Source: CBFHWU01 sp965659665 (GTDB lineage Bacteria > Bacteroidota > Bacteroidia > Flavobacteriales > Flavobacteriaceae). Taken from it: a stretch of DNA of 64,000 nt. Shown piece after piece: positions 1-7,869 of this stretch. The position numbers and the translations under genes are program-made. Every line of letters starts with the position of its first letter. The first letter of the stretch is position 1. The stretch covers positions 34,971 through 98,970 of the forward strand of contig CBFHWU010000007.1 of NCBI GenBank assembly GCA_965659665.1, read 5' to 3'. The notes under the pieces were generated by a model. The model was not told where the DNA came from and made no database searches. It worked only from the letters and a program-made list of their open reading frames with translations.

Positions 1-806
1 TGTTCAGGATGAATTTTGATCCCTCCGGAATTAATAATAAAATCAGCTCTTCCCAGCCATTCAAATTGAGTTGAGGATCGCAAATTAACCCAATCATTAG
101 TAATCAATTTATTTGGAACTATTTTGGGTGCATGAATGACCAAACAATTCTTTTGTTGGGTAAAGTGAACGTAAGGCATCGCAGTAAAATATCGCTCGCC
201 AGAGCTGATATCTCTGGCAGCAATATGGCTCAATGTTTCGGTCATTCCAAAGGTTTCATATATGCGTTGTGAACGATTTTTTAATCTATTACGAAGCGAA
301 ACAGACAAGGGACTTCCACCAATAAGTACACAACTAATAAGACCCAACTCACCCATAGAACCCTGAACTTGTTGTGGGGTCATCGCCGAAAAATCAAACG
401 ATTTGTTTAGACCTTTAAGGGGGGATGAAGAAGGCATTACAAAATCAAGATGTAACCCAAGTGACATGGCACGCACCAGCATCATTTTTCCAGCAATAAA
501 ACGAACAGGCAAACAAAGTAGTGCTGTGGCAGTAGGTGGAAGTTGAAAAAAAGCACCTGTAGACAAAGCAGATGCCCACATGGCCGACTTCATTAATCTT
601 ATGGGTTTAGGTTTTCCTGTTGAACCAGATGTTTGTCCATGAATAAAAGGCATATCGTCAAACCAAGATTGGAAAAAGTGCCCTATTTCTTTTTCCTCCT
701 CTTTTTTTGATTGAAGAAATTCAGTAGTGAGTTTTCTTAACTCATTTGCATTATACGAACGACCTTGAAAACGAAAGTTAGGGTGAAGTTTAAGCGTTTG
801 ATTCAT
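1..806 (-). CDS. menE: o-succinylbenzoate-CoA ligase (MenE), C-terminus beyond the window
   Basis: Adenylate-forming (ANL) enzyme expected to activate o-succinylbenzoate to its CoA thioester in menaquinone synthesis. The frame opens with an ATG at 806 and runs off the left edge, so about the last quarter is missing. Visible are the P-loop-like AMP-binding motif TSGSTGKPKP (about 600-650), the motif ETFGMTET (about 230-275) and GRADFIINSGGIKIHPE at the very edge, which is the start of the mobile C-terminal domain. It begins 17 bp inside the end of the upstream CPBP protease gene, so the two are co-transcribed and probably translationally coupled. The substrate is assigned from the men operon context; the fold alone would only say acyl-CoA synthetase. 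Confidence 0.9.
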   Translation of the reverse strand, partial: MNQTLKLHPNFRFQGRSYNANELRKLTTEFLQSKKEEEKEIGHFFQSWFDDMPFIHGQTSGSTGKPKPIRLMKSAMWASALSTGAFFQLPPTATALLCLPVRFIAGKMMLVRAMSLGLHLDFVMPSSSPLKGLNKSFDFSAMTPQQVQGSMGELGLISCVLIGGSPLSVSLRNRLKNRSQRIYETFGMTETLSHIAARDISSGERYFTAMPYVHFTQQKNCLVIHAPKIVPNKLITNDWVNLRSSTQFEWLGRADFIINSGGIKIHPE

Positions 807-1713
807 GAATTAAAGATCCAAATAACTTTTCTTTCCAGTGGTTCCAACCGTATTTTTTTGAAAAAACAATGATGAAAATGGGATACATAATAAATGGTGG
901 AAGGAGGTGAACCATTATTAAAGGCTCAGAAACATCAATAAAAATGGAATCGGTTTGTAAAACAGTCCAATCCGAAGTCAATAACAAAGCCGTCATCAAA
1001 TTGTTTCCCGCATGAAAACCTATTGCTAGTTCCAGTCCATCATCCATCAAAGTTATTATCCCTAAAAAAAAACCTGTAAGGATATAAACAATAATAATAA
1101 GGGTACCTAACTCCTCAATTTCTGGATTTTGTAAGTGAAGCAGTCCAAATAGTAATGAAGTAATGACTAAAGCTACCCCTTTGTTTTTACTCCAAAAACC
1201 AAAACATTGCATTAAATATCCTCTAAAAAATAGTTCCTCAACTGTGGTTTGTAGGGGAAGCATCAAAATTGAAATTAACAACAGAATTAAAAACCTATTA
1301 GGCTTAAAATTCCAAATAAAATCTTCTGGTGATATCCAATATGAAATAACGGTGAGGCATATTGCGACAATAGAAATCAAACCAAATGAGTAAAAAATTC
1401 GATTCCAATCAATTTGTGTTCGTGAGGTGATAAGTGTTCTCGGGCTTTGATCATGTAACCACCGAGCTACACCAAATATAAGAAAAAAACAAAACGAAAA
1501 AGGAAGTAAGATGTAAAAAAGAGATAAATTAGCATCCAAAATACCAAACCAATCTTTTGTGGGCATTTGAATTAATTGATCTACCCCTACTTCAGCGATA
1601 AGAGCAATCTGAAAAAATAATCCTGTAAGAGAAGCCACAACAGCCATAAGAAATACCCCTAAAACATAGCGCCAAACGTCTTTTTTTATTTGATGTGCAT
1701 TTTCAATAAACAT
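790..1713 (-). CDS. CPBP family intramembrane metalloprotease
   Basis: Multi-pass membrane protein of 307 residues with the three CPBP (CAAX protease/bacteriocin-processing) motifs: EE at 159-160 with R164 (EELFFRG), H193 (LLHLQ) and H234 with N238 (FHAGNN). These are the predicted metal-binding and catalytic residues of the Rce1/ABI2 family. Several hydrophobic stretches (about 14-42, 64-86, 108-128, 140-156, 178-194, 204-224, 266-286) support an integral inner-membrane protein. The gene sits between menC (2 bp gap) and menE (17 bp overlap), so it is part of the menaquinone operon. No role in quinone synthesis is known to me; it may process or stabilise a membrane partner. All catalytic motifs are intact, so it looks active. 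Confidence 0.88.
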   Translation of the reverse strand: MFIENAHQIKKDVWRYVLGVFLMAVVASLTGLFFQIALIAEVGVDQLIQMPTKDWFGILDANLSLFYILLPFSFCFFLIFGVARWLHDQSPRTLITSRTQIDWNRIFYSFGLISIVAICLTVISYWISPEDFIWNFKPNRFLILLLISILMLPLQTTVEELFFRGYLMQCFGFWSKNKGVALVITSLLFGLLHLQNPEIEELGTLIIIVYILTGFFLGIITLMDDGLELAIGFHAGNNLMTALLLTSDWTVLQTDSIFIDVSEPLIMVHLLPPFIMYPIFIIVFSKKYGWNHWKEKLFGSLIHESNA

Positions 1714-1715
1714 AC

Positions 1716-2747
1716 TTATAATTTAAATTTCCATGACTGATTCGTATAACTCAAATATCCATGTTGAATTTCTAAAGGGCTTTCAATATTATTGGTAAAT
1801 AATTGACCCGTACCTAAACCTTGTTTTAAAGGAGAGTTTTTCATGAACACCCATTGAGCAATCGCATTGAGTCCAATGTTACTTTCCAACGCACTTGTTG
1901 CCCACCAGTTTATCCCTAAAGATTCAGCAATATGAATCCAATCCTCAGCGGCACGCCACCCTCCTAATAAACTAGGTTTCAATATAATAAATTTTGGTTG
2001 TATTATAGACAACATGCGCTTTCTTTCCTTATTGTCATAATGCCCTATTAACTCCTCATCTAGCGCTATGGGTATAGGAGAATGAAAACATAAGCTTGAC
2101 ATTTTCTCCCATTGACCTGTTTGAATAGGTTGTTCAATGGAATGAATATCATATTTTGACAATCGATCTAATTTTTGAAGGGCATCAACGGTCGAAAAAG
2201 CGCCATTGGCATCAACGCGTATTTCGATAGTATCAGCACTAAAATCTTTTCGAATTTTGGATAATAAAAGACATTCTTGCTCAAAATCAATGGCTCCAAT
2301 TTTTAATTTAATGCAATCAAAACCAGATGCTATTTTAGCCCTAATTTGTTCTTTCATAAAATCAAACGATCCCATCCAAACAAGGCCATTGATAGCTATG
2401 TGGGATTGATTATCCACAAAATCTGAAGGAAACAAATGAAAAGGATCTGAAGAATTTAAGGAACGAAACGCCATCTCTAAACAAAATTGTATCGCTGGAA
2501 AATATTTTGATTTTTCATATAAAACACTAAAACCTAAATGAAGATTATTACAAATAATCTCCAATTGTGTTTCTATCATATTAACAGCATCAGGACTCAA
2601 TCCCTCTATAATACTACACTCGCCTATTCCAATTTTATTTTCGTGATTTAAAATCAAAAACCAACTGTCTTTGTGAGCAAGAACCCCTCTTGATGTACCA
2701 CTCGGTGTTTTAAAATTTAATCGATGTTTTATAAGTTTTGCTTTCAT
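1716..2747 (-). CDS. menC: o-succinylbenzoate synthase (MenC)
   Basis: Enolase-superfamily enzyme that dehydrates SHCHC to o-succinylbenzoate. The 343-residue protein shows the expected barrel motifs in order: KLKIGA (the KxK catalytic lysine strand), DANGAF (first metal ligand), IEQPI (second), ALDEEL (third) and ILKPSLLGG (second catalytic lysine). The start codon overlaps the menA stop as ATGA (2744-2747), a normal coupled arrangement. Some members of this family also racemise N-acyl amino acids or dipeptides, but the position between menA and menE settles the role. Confidence 0.93.
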   Translation of the reverse strand: MKAKLIKHRLNFKTPSGTSRGVLAHKDSWFLILNHENKIGIGECSIIEGLSPDAVNMIETQLEIICNNLHLGFSVLYEKSKYFPAIQFCLEMAFRSLNSSDPFHLFPSDFVDNQSHIAINGLVWMGSFDFMKEQIRAKIASGFDCIKLKIGAIDFEQECLLLSKIRKDFSADTIEIRVDANGAFSTVDALQKLDRLSKYDIHSIEQPIQTGQWEKMSSLCFHSPIPIALDEELIGHYDNKERKRMLSIIQPKFIILKPSLLGGWRAAEDWIHIAESLGINWWATSALESNIGLNAIAQWVFMKNSPLKQGLGTGQLFTNNIESPLEIQHGYLSYTNQSWKFKL

Positions 2748-3664
2748 ACTAATATCACTAAAACAGAAAAAAGTACTGCATACAAAAAAGTACTTAAAGC
2801 CAACTTTTTTAACTCAGGATCAAAATCTATGGGGTTTTTTATTCCATACACTTTTTTTACGTGTAAACTTAATGGAATAAATGCAAGGAAAATGAAACCA
2901 TAAACATTCCAATTTTTTATCCATAAACCAAAAATAATTGTACTAAGTAAGGCTAATAGAACACAGCTATAATGGTATATTTTTGCTCTTTTTGAACCTA
3001 TCAAAACGACAAGGGTTTGCTTAGACGAAGAGGTGTCGTTTAAAATGTCACGCATATTATTAAGATTCAATACGCCAACACTTAATGACCCGATAGCGAT
3101 GGCAGGAAAAAATAAAGTATAGGATAACGATTGATGAAATAAAAAATAGCTTCCTAATACACTGACCAAACCAAAAAAAATAAATACAAAAACATCTCCA
3201 AATCCACGATAACCATAGGCATGATCGCCTATGGTGTATTTAACTGCAGAAACTATGGCTGCTATTCCTAAAAAATTAAATAGGATAAGATACCAGGATG
3301 TAAAACCAAAAGCAAAATACAGCAGAGTAAAAGTAAATGATAAAGCCAAAATAATGGTCACAATAATCCCGTTTTTTAATTCTTTTTTGGTTAATGATCC
3401 ACTCTGGAGGGCTCTTTTTGGTCCTATTCTATCGGAGTTGTCAGTTCCCTTAAGTCCATCTCCATAATCATTCGCAAAATTAGATATTACTTGATAAGAA
3501 ATAGTAGTGAACAATGCCAATATAAAAATAGTTACATCAAAAAAACCTTCTTGATAAGCTGTTGCTGAGCCTATTAAAATTCCTGAGATAGATAAGGGAA
3601 GTGTTCTTAAACGTGCTGCTGAAAGCCAAACTGAGAGCTTTGAAGTAAATGGTTTATTGTACAT
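2744..3664 (-). CDS. menA: 1,4-dihydroxy-2-naphthoate polyprenyltransferase (MenA)
   Basis: UbiA-family membrane enzyme that attaches the polyprenyl chain to 1,4-dihydroxy-2-naphthoate, giving demethylmenaquinone. The 306-residue protein has about eight to nine hydrophobic segments. The first Asp-rich motif is NFANDYGDGLKGTD (about 62-75) and the second is in the region LNNMRDILNDT (about 200-210), where UbiA enzymes bind Mg-diphosphate. It lies 15 bp after menB and overlaps menC by 4 bp. No menG/ubiE methyltransferase gene lies beside it here. Confidence 0.93.
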   Translation of the reverse strand: MYNKPFTSKLSVWLSAARLRTLPLSISGILIGSATAYQEGFFDVTIFILALFTTISYQVISNFANDYGDGLKGTDNSDRIGPKRALQSGSLTKKELKNGIIVTIILALSFTFTLLYFAFGFTSWYLILFNFLGIAAIVSAVKYTIGDHAYGYRGFGDVFVFIFFGLVSVLGSYFLFHQSLSYTLFFPAIAIGSLSVGVLNLNNMRDILNDTSSSKQTLVVLIGSKRAKIYHYSCVLLALLSTIIFGLWIKNWNVYGFIFLAFIPLSLHVKKVYGIKNPIDFDPELKKLALSTFLYAVLFSVLVILV

Positions 3665-3679
3665 TTATTTAATTCGTCC

Positions 3680-4498
3680 TTAAGGAAATTTTGGATATTT
3701 TTTGAAATCAGGGCTTCTTTTTTCTAAAAATGCATGTTTACCCTCTTGTGCCTCTTCTGTTAAATAATACAATAACGTAGCATCTCCTGCCAGTTGCATC
3801 AATCCATGCTGTCCATCTAATTCAGCATTTAAACTGCGCTTTATCATCCGCAAAGCCAACGGACTTCGTTGCTGCATAATCGCACACCATTCAAGAACAG
3901 TGGACTCTAAATTTGCTAATGGAACAACTTTGTTTACCATTCCCATGTCCATGGCTTCATGTGCTGAATATTGTTGACACAAAAACCAAATCTCACGTGC
4001 CTTTTTTTGTCCGACATGCCGAGCCAAATACGATGAACCAAAACCTCCATCAAAGCTTCCTACCTTAGGGCCAGTTTGTCCAAAAATGGCATTCTCGGAA
4101 GCAATGGTTAAATCACACACAACATGCAATACATGACCTCCTCCAATGGCGTAGCCATTGACCATCGCAATTACTGGTTTTGGGATTTCTCTAATTTTTT
4201 TGTGTAAATCAAGAACATTCAGCCGAGGCACTCCGTCATCTCCAACATAGCCCCCAACCCCTTTTACGTTCTGATCTCCTCCACTACAAAAAGCTTTGTC
4301 CCCTGCTCCCGTAAAAATAACAATATCTATATCGTTACGCTCACGGCAAATATCCATCGCTTCAAGCATTTCTGTATTTGTTTCTGGTCGAAAGGCATTG
4401 TATACTTCAGGTCGATTAATCGTGATTTTAGCTACTCCCTTATACAATTCAAACTTGATGTCTGTGAAATTAGCTAAATTCTTCCAAGATATGCTCAT
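3680..4498 (-). CDS. menB: 1,4-dihydroxy-2-naphthoyl-CoA synthase (MenB)
   Basis: Crotonase-fold enzyme that closes the second ring of o-succinylbenzoyl-CoA. Signature blocks are FCSGGDQ, NGYAIGGGHVLH (oxyanion hole region) and QTGPKVGSFDGG with a following GQKKAREIWFLC, which closely matches classical MenB. I chose the ATG at 4498 (MSISWKN...) because it gives the usual N-terminus; an in-frame ATG at 4573 would add 25 residues and run into menD. From 4498 the gap to the menD stop is 19 bp. The 272-residue product is of normal length. Confidence 0.95.
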   Translation of the reverse strand: MSISWKNLANFTDIKFELYKGVAKITINRPEVYNAFRPETNTEMLEAMDICRERNDIDIVIFTGAGDKAFCSGGDQNVKGVGGYVGDDGVPRLNVLDLHKKIREIPKPVIAMVNGYAIGGGHVLHVVCDLTIASENAIFGQTGPKVGSFDGGFGSSYLARHVGQKKAREIWFLCQQYSAHEAMDMGMVNKVVPLANLESTVLEWCAIMQQRSPLALRMIKRSLNAELDGQHGLMQLAGDATLLYYLTEEAQEGKHAFLEKRSPDFKKYPKFP

Positions 4499-4517
4499 AG
4501 TAGATTTTTGTGTAAAA

Positions 4518-6299
4518 TTAATGTTTAATATTTTTTGACTCATTACCCTTTGAAAGATAATTAAAATATGCATTTAAAACATCTGCATTTAAAACGCTAG
4601 GTGTTTTAATTTCTAATAATTTTGGCCGCTTAGATGGTTTAAAAAGTTGATTTAATTTTCGTTTTAATCCCCATGATGTTCGTGCTGATGTATATTTGAA
4701 ATTGTAGTGCTTCGCTAAATTTACTACCGATTTATTATGAGCTGTTTCAAAATAAGTTGTAAACATATCAGTAGTTTTATCTCCAGGTAAGACTCTAAAA
4801 ATTCCACCCCCTCCATTATTGATTACAATAACGCGAAAATGTGAAGGAATATAATTGCTCCACAAACCATTATTGTCATAAAAAAAACTCAAATCACCTG
4901 TGATAAGTAAGGTAGGTTGTTGACTTGAAACAGCTGCCCCAACTGCAGTAGAAACGCAACCATCAATACCACTTGTGCCTCTGTTACAATAGGTAACATT
5001 AGAATATGAATATAATTGTGCATATCGAATAGGGGAGCTATTTGCTATCTGCACTGAATAGTTGGGAGGTATTCTTTTAAATAAAGTCTCAAAGGCTACT
5101 AAATCTGAAAAAGGTGCATTTGATAGAAACCCTCGATGAGCAATTTTTCTTTTTTCAGCTAATACACGCCATTCTTCCCAATAGGGGTGAGATATATTAG
5201 TTTTAAGCGTCAATTCTTTAAGAAACAAAATTGGCGTTACACTCACATGATGAACGTTTATAAAATAAGTATCATAGGCTTTCTTGAGATCAAGATGAAT
5301 GTGATGTTGAGGCGGATAATTTCGCAAATATGATTTTATTTTTTTGGAAATTACCATCCCTCCGAAAGACAAAACAACATCTGGTCTCAATTTTTTCCAA
5401 TAATATTCAGGATAAATGTCTTTTTCTATGGGGGCAATAATTTGATCGATGTGCGGAAAAAAGCTTGAGTGAGATAAATTTGAGGTGGACTCTGTCAAAA
5501 CCGCAAAACGTTTGTCCTGAGAAATATGGATAAGGATTTGTTGAAGTTTATGATCAGGATAATGAGTCCCAATCAAAATTAAAATACGATCCGCTTTTTC
5601 ACACCATTCTAACGCTTGAAATTCATTGTTATTTTGCTCAAATAATGAGGGAACAGATAAGTCTTCAAATTGAACAGGTTCACTGGTAGTATTATATAGG
5701 GGTTCCTCCAAAGGAACATTAATATGGACAGGCCCTTTTTGTTGAATGGCTGCTCGAAATGCAAGCTGTAGTTGTTCTTGATTTTTTTGTTGAATAATGG
5801 CTTGAATATCTTTTATCGAATCATTTGGTTGTAAAATTTTTTGGCGATTACTCTGTTTAATGGTATCCGTGGCATGAGAGGCATCTTGATGAAGGGGTGC
5901 ATCATAGACTAGGTGTCTTCCATACACCCCATCTTGTTGAATAGTTTGACCATCTCCGATATCTATGCGATATTCAGGACGATCGGCAGAGATAATAATC
6001 AGCGGGATATCGCTGTAATAGGCTTCAGAAATTGCAGGGTAATAATTCAAAAGTGCTGACCCCGATGAACATAACAACGCAACAGGTTGTTGTAGCTGTT
6101 GAGCAATTCCAAGTGCAAAAAATCCTGCTGATCGTTCATCAACTACACTGTATGATCTGATCTTAGGATGAGAAGTAAAGCCAATGGTGAGAGGAGCATT
6201 ACGTGAACCTGGAGAAATAATAACATGCGCAATACCATGCGCAACTGCATAATGTAAAACCGTTTGTGCAACAGGTATTGTGGAGTACTTCATAGCCAC
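4518..6299 (-). CDS. menD: SEPHCHC synthase (MenD)
   Basis: Thiamine-diphosphate enzyme joining isochorismate and 2-oxoglutarate. The N-terminal block ISPGSRNAPLT followed by VDERSAGFFALG carries the catalytic glutamate region. CSSGSALLNYYPA and ISADRPE follow, and the ThDP/Mg motif GDLSFFYDNNGLW is near residue 470, ahead of NNGGGGIFRVLPG. At 593 residues it is slightly longer than E. coli MenD. Starts at residue 1 or 3 (MAMKYS) are both possible. It lies 26 bp downstream of menF. Confidence 0.95.
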   Translation of the reverse strand: MAMKYSTIPVAQTVLHYAVAHGIAHVIISPGSRNAPLTIGFTSHPKIRSYSVVDERSAGFFALGIAQQLQQPVALLCSSGSALLNYYPAISEAYYSDIPLIIISADRPEYRIDIGDGQTIQQDGVYGRHLVYDAPLHQDASHATDTIKQSNRQKILQPNDSIKDIQAIIQQKNQEQLQLAFRAAIQQKGPVHINVPLEEPLYNTTSEPVQFEDLSVPSLFEQNNNEFQALEWCEKADRILILIGTHYPDHKLQQILIHISQDKRFAVLTESTSNLSHSSFFPHIDQIIAPIEKDIYPEYYWKKLRPDVVLSFGGMVISKKIKSYLRNYPPQHHIHLDLKKAYDTYFINVHHVSVTPILFLKELTLKTNISHPYWEEWRVLAEKRKIAHRGFLSNAPFSDLVAFETLFKRIPPNYSVQIANSSPIRYAQLYSYSNVTYCNRGTSGIDGCVSTAVGAAVSSQQPTLLITGDLSFFYDNNGLWSNYIPSHFRVIVINNGGGGIFRVLPGDKTTDMFTTYFETAHNKSVVNLAKHYNFKYTSARTSWGLKRKLNQLFKPSKRPKLLEIKTPSVLNADVLNAYFNYLSKGNESKNIKH

Positions 6300-6325
6300 C
6301 TCAAAGGTAAGAAATGATTTAGCAA

Positions 6326-7372
6326 TTAACTAGCTAACACCTGAAGCATCGTTTGAGCTTTGTGAATAATTTCGTTCCATTCAGAAGCTGGATCACTTTT
6401 TGAAGTAATTCCTCCACCAACATAAATACTGGCCTTGTTGTTACTTAAACGCATACATCTCAAGTTAACAAAGAAACGTGTACGTAAAGATTCATGAATC
6501 CCTAAAAAACCAGTGTAGAAAGATCGATTATAGTTTTCATGTTTTTTGATAAATTCTAATGAATCATTTTTAGGAACTCCTCCCACTGCAGGGGTTGGAT
6601 GTAAGCTTCGAGCAAGCTTCCAAACATTGGGTTGTTGAATATTAGCTGAAATTTTTGTTAAAATATGATCAATATTTCCTGCTTGAATCGTTTCGATATC
6701 CGAAATGGAAATATCGCTACAAGTGGGATCTTCAGATAGAATAGCAAAAATCTGATCACTTACATATTGTTGTTCTTCAAGTTCTTTTATTCCCCATCGT
6801 TCAAAATTAGTGGGTTTTGTTCCGGCTAATGCAAAAGTAGTGAGATGATCGTTTTCTAATTCAATAAGAGTTTCTGGGGTAGCACCAAGCCATGTTCCCT
6901 CCTCAGGATGGTAGATAATATAATTAAATGTTTTGGGGTATTGAATTAACAATTTTTCAAAATAACTTATGGGGTTGAGGTTTGAACATTTTAGGTCAAA
7001 TCGTGTGGAAAGCACCACTTTTTTGAGTGTATTCAATTTAAGTTCTTGTAATGCTTTCTGAATTTTTTCTATATAAGCTTCTCTTTGGTTAGAGAAAGAT
7101 TTTGTTTTGATTAATTGTTTTGAAAATGATCTCGTTTCTTTTGAATTCAATGGACTTTCCAATTTCTCATCACCGCGAATTCCTAGAGGAGTAGATTTAG
7201 TAAGAAAAGGAAACATAACAAACCCTTTAAAATTATCATCAGGACAAACCCAATCGTCATTTTTCTGGAGATGGACAAAAAGTTTATGATCATTTGGAAA
7301 ACGATATGCAACAAACGGTTTTTTAGATTTCCATTGATGAATAAGTCGATCTGAAACTTCTTTAATAATCAA
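6326..7372 (-). CDS. menF: isochorismate synthase (MenF/EntC family)
   Basis: Chorismate-using enzyme of 348 residues that supplies isochorismate to MenD. Family motifs seen are LGATPETLIEL, FALAGTKP, LHPTPAVGGVPK, YTGFLGI and the C-terminal YVGGGITSKSDPASEWNE, including the Mg-binding glutamates. An isochorismate synthase for siderophores (EntC) would look similar, but it lies directly between the thioesterase gene and menD, with only 26 bp to menD, so the menaquinone role is the sound reading. Its start abuts the thioesterase stop (7373). Confidence 0.93.
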   Translation of the reverse strand: MIIKEVSDRLIHQWKSKKPFVAYRFPNDHKLFVHLQKNDDWVCPDDNFKGFVMFPFLTKSTPLGIRGDEKLESPLNSKETRSFSKQLIKTKSFSNQREAYIEKIQKALQELKLNTLKKVVLSTRFDLKCSNLNPISYFEKLLIQYPKTFNYIIYHPEEGTWLGATPETLIELENDHLTTFALAGTKPTNFERWGIKELEEQQYVSDQIFAILSEDPTCSDISISDIETIQAGNIDHILTKISANIQQPNVWKLARSLHPTPAVGGVPKNDSLEFIKKHENYNRSFYTGFLGIHESLRTRFFVNLRCMRLSNNKASIYVGGGITSKSDPASEWNEIIHKAQTMLQVLAS

Positions 7373-7795
7373 TTAGGGTTTTTTTTGGGCTATAGTAAGT
7401 GTAGTAAGTTTGCATTTTGAAACTAATTTATCATTATCATCTGTAATATTGATGTCCCAAAGTTGCATGGTTTTTCCTTTGTGTAGGGCTTGTGCTATAG
7501 CATAAACATAGCCTGAACGCACTCCTCTTACATGATTAGCTGCAAGTTCAACGCCTCGAATCATGTACCCTTCTTTAAGACAAAATAAAGCAGCTGCCGA
7601 GCTCCCAACTGTTTCAGCTAAAGCTGCGGTAGCACCTCCGTGCAAAACACCATCAGGCTGATGGACTTTGGGATCAACAGGCATTTTAGCAATCAGCCAA
7701 TCTTCGCCTATATCTGTAAATACAATCCCCAAGGTTTGCATAAGAGTACCTTCGTTTCGTAGATTAATTTTGTGAAGTAAAGCTTTAGAGTCCAT
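7373..7795 (-). CDS. menI: hotdog-fold thioesterase, probable DHNA-CoA hydrolase (MenI-like)
   Basis: Small (140 aa) PaaI/YdiI-type hotdog thioesterase. The active-site helix reads GVLHGGATAALAETVGS, with H52-G53-G54 and the catalytic E61, close to the pattern in E. coli MenI (HGG...AES). It is the first gene of the men operon, so the likely job is hydrolysis of 1,4-dihydroxy-2-naphthoyl-CoA, the MenB product, before prenylation by MenA. The family is broad in substrate; the gene symbol rests on context and on the active-site pattern. Confidence 0.82.
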   Translation of the reverse strand: MDSKALLHKINLRNEGTLMQTLGIVFTDIGEDWLIAKMPVDPKVHQPDGVLHGGATAALAETVGSSAAALFCLKEGYMIRGVELAANHVRGVRSGYVYAIAQALHKGKTMQLWDINITDDNDKLVSKCKLTTLTIAQKKP

Positions 7796-7820
7796 AGCTG
7801 ATTATTTGTTTATAAATATA

Positions 7821-7852
7821 AAAAAAACGCACTGCCAAAACAGTGCGTTTTT
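7821..7852 (-). terminator. rho-independent terminator after dnaK
   Basis: A 12-bp perfect stem (aaaaacgcactg at 7823-7834 against cagtgcgttttt at 7841-7852) with a six-base loop, ending in a T-run on the minus strand. It lies 18 bp past the dnaK stop and 26 bp ahead of the menI-like start, so it separates dnaK from the men operon. The stem has A/T tracts on both sides and could also stop plus-strand transcription. Confidence 0.85.
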
Positions 7853-7869
7853 CTAAAAGATATTATGAT

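Noticed and set aside
4499..4573. 25-residue N-terminal extension of MenB
   Set aside because: It overlaps the end of menD and is not found in the family; the ATG at 4498 gives the usual start.
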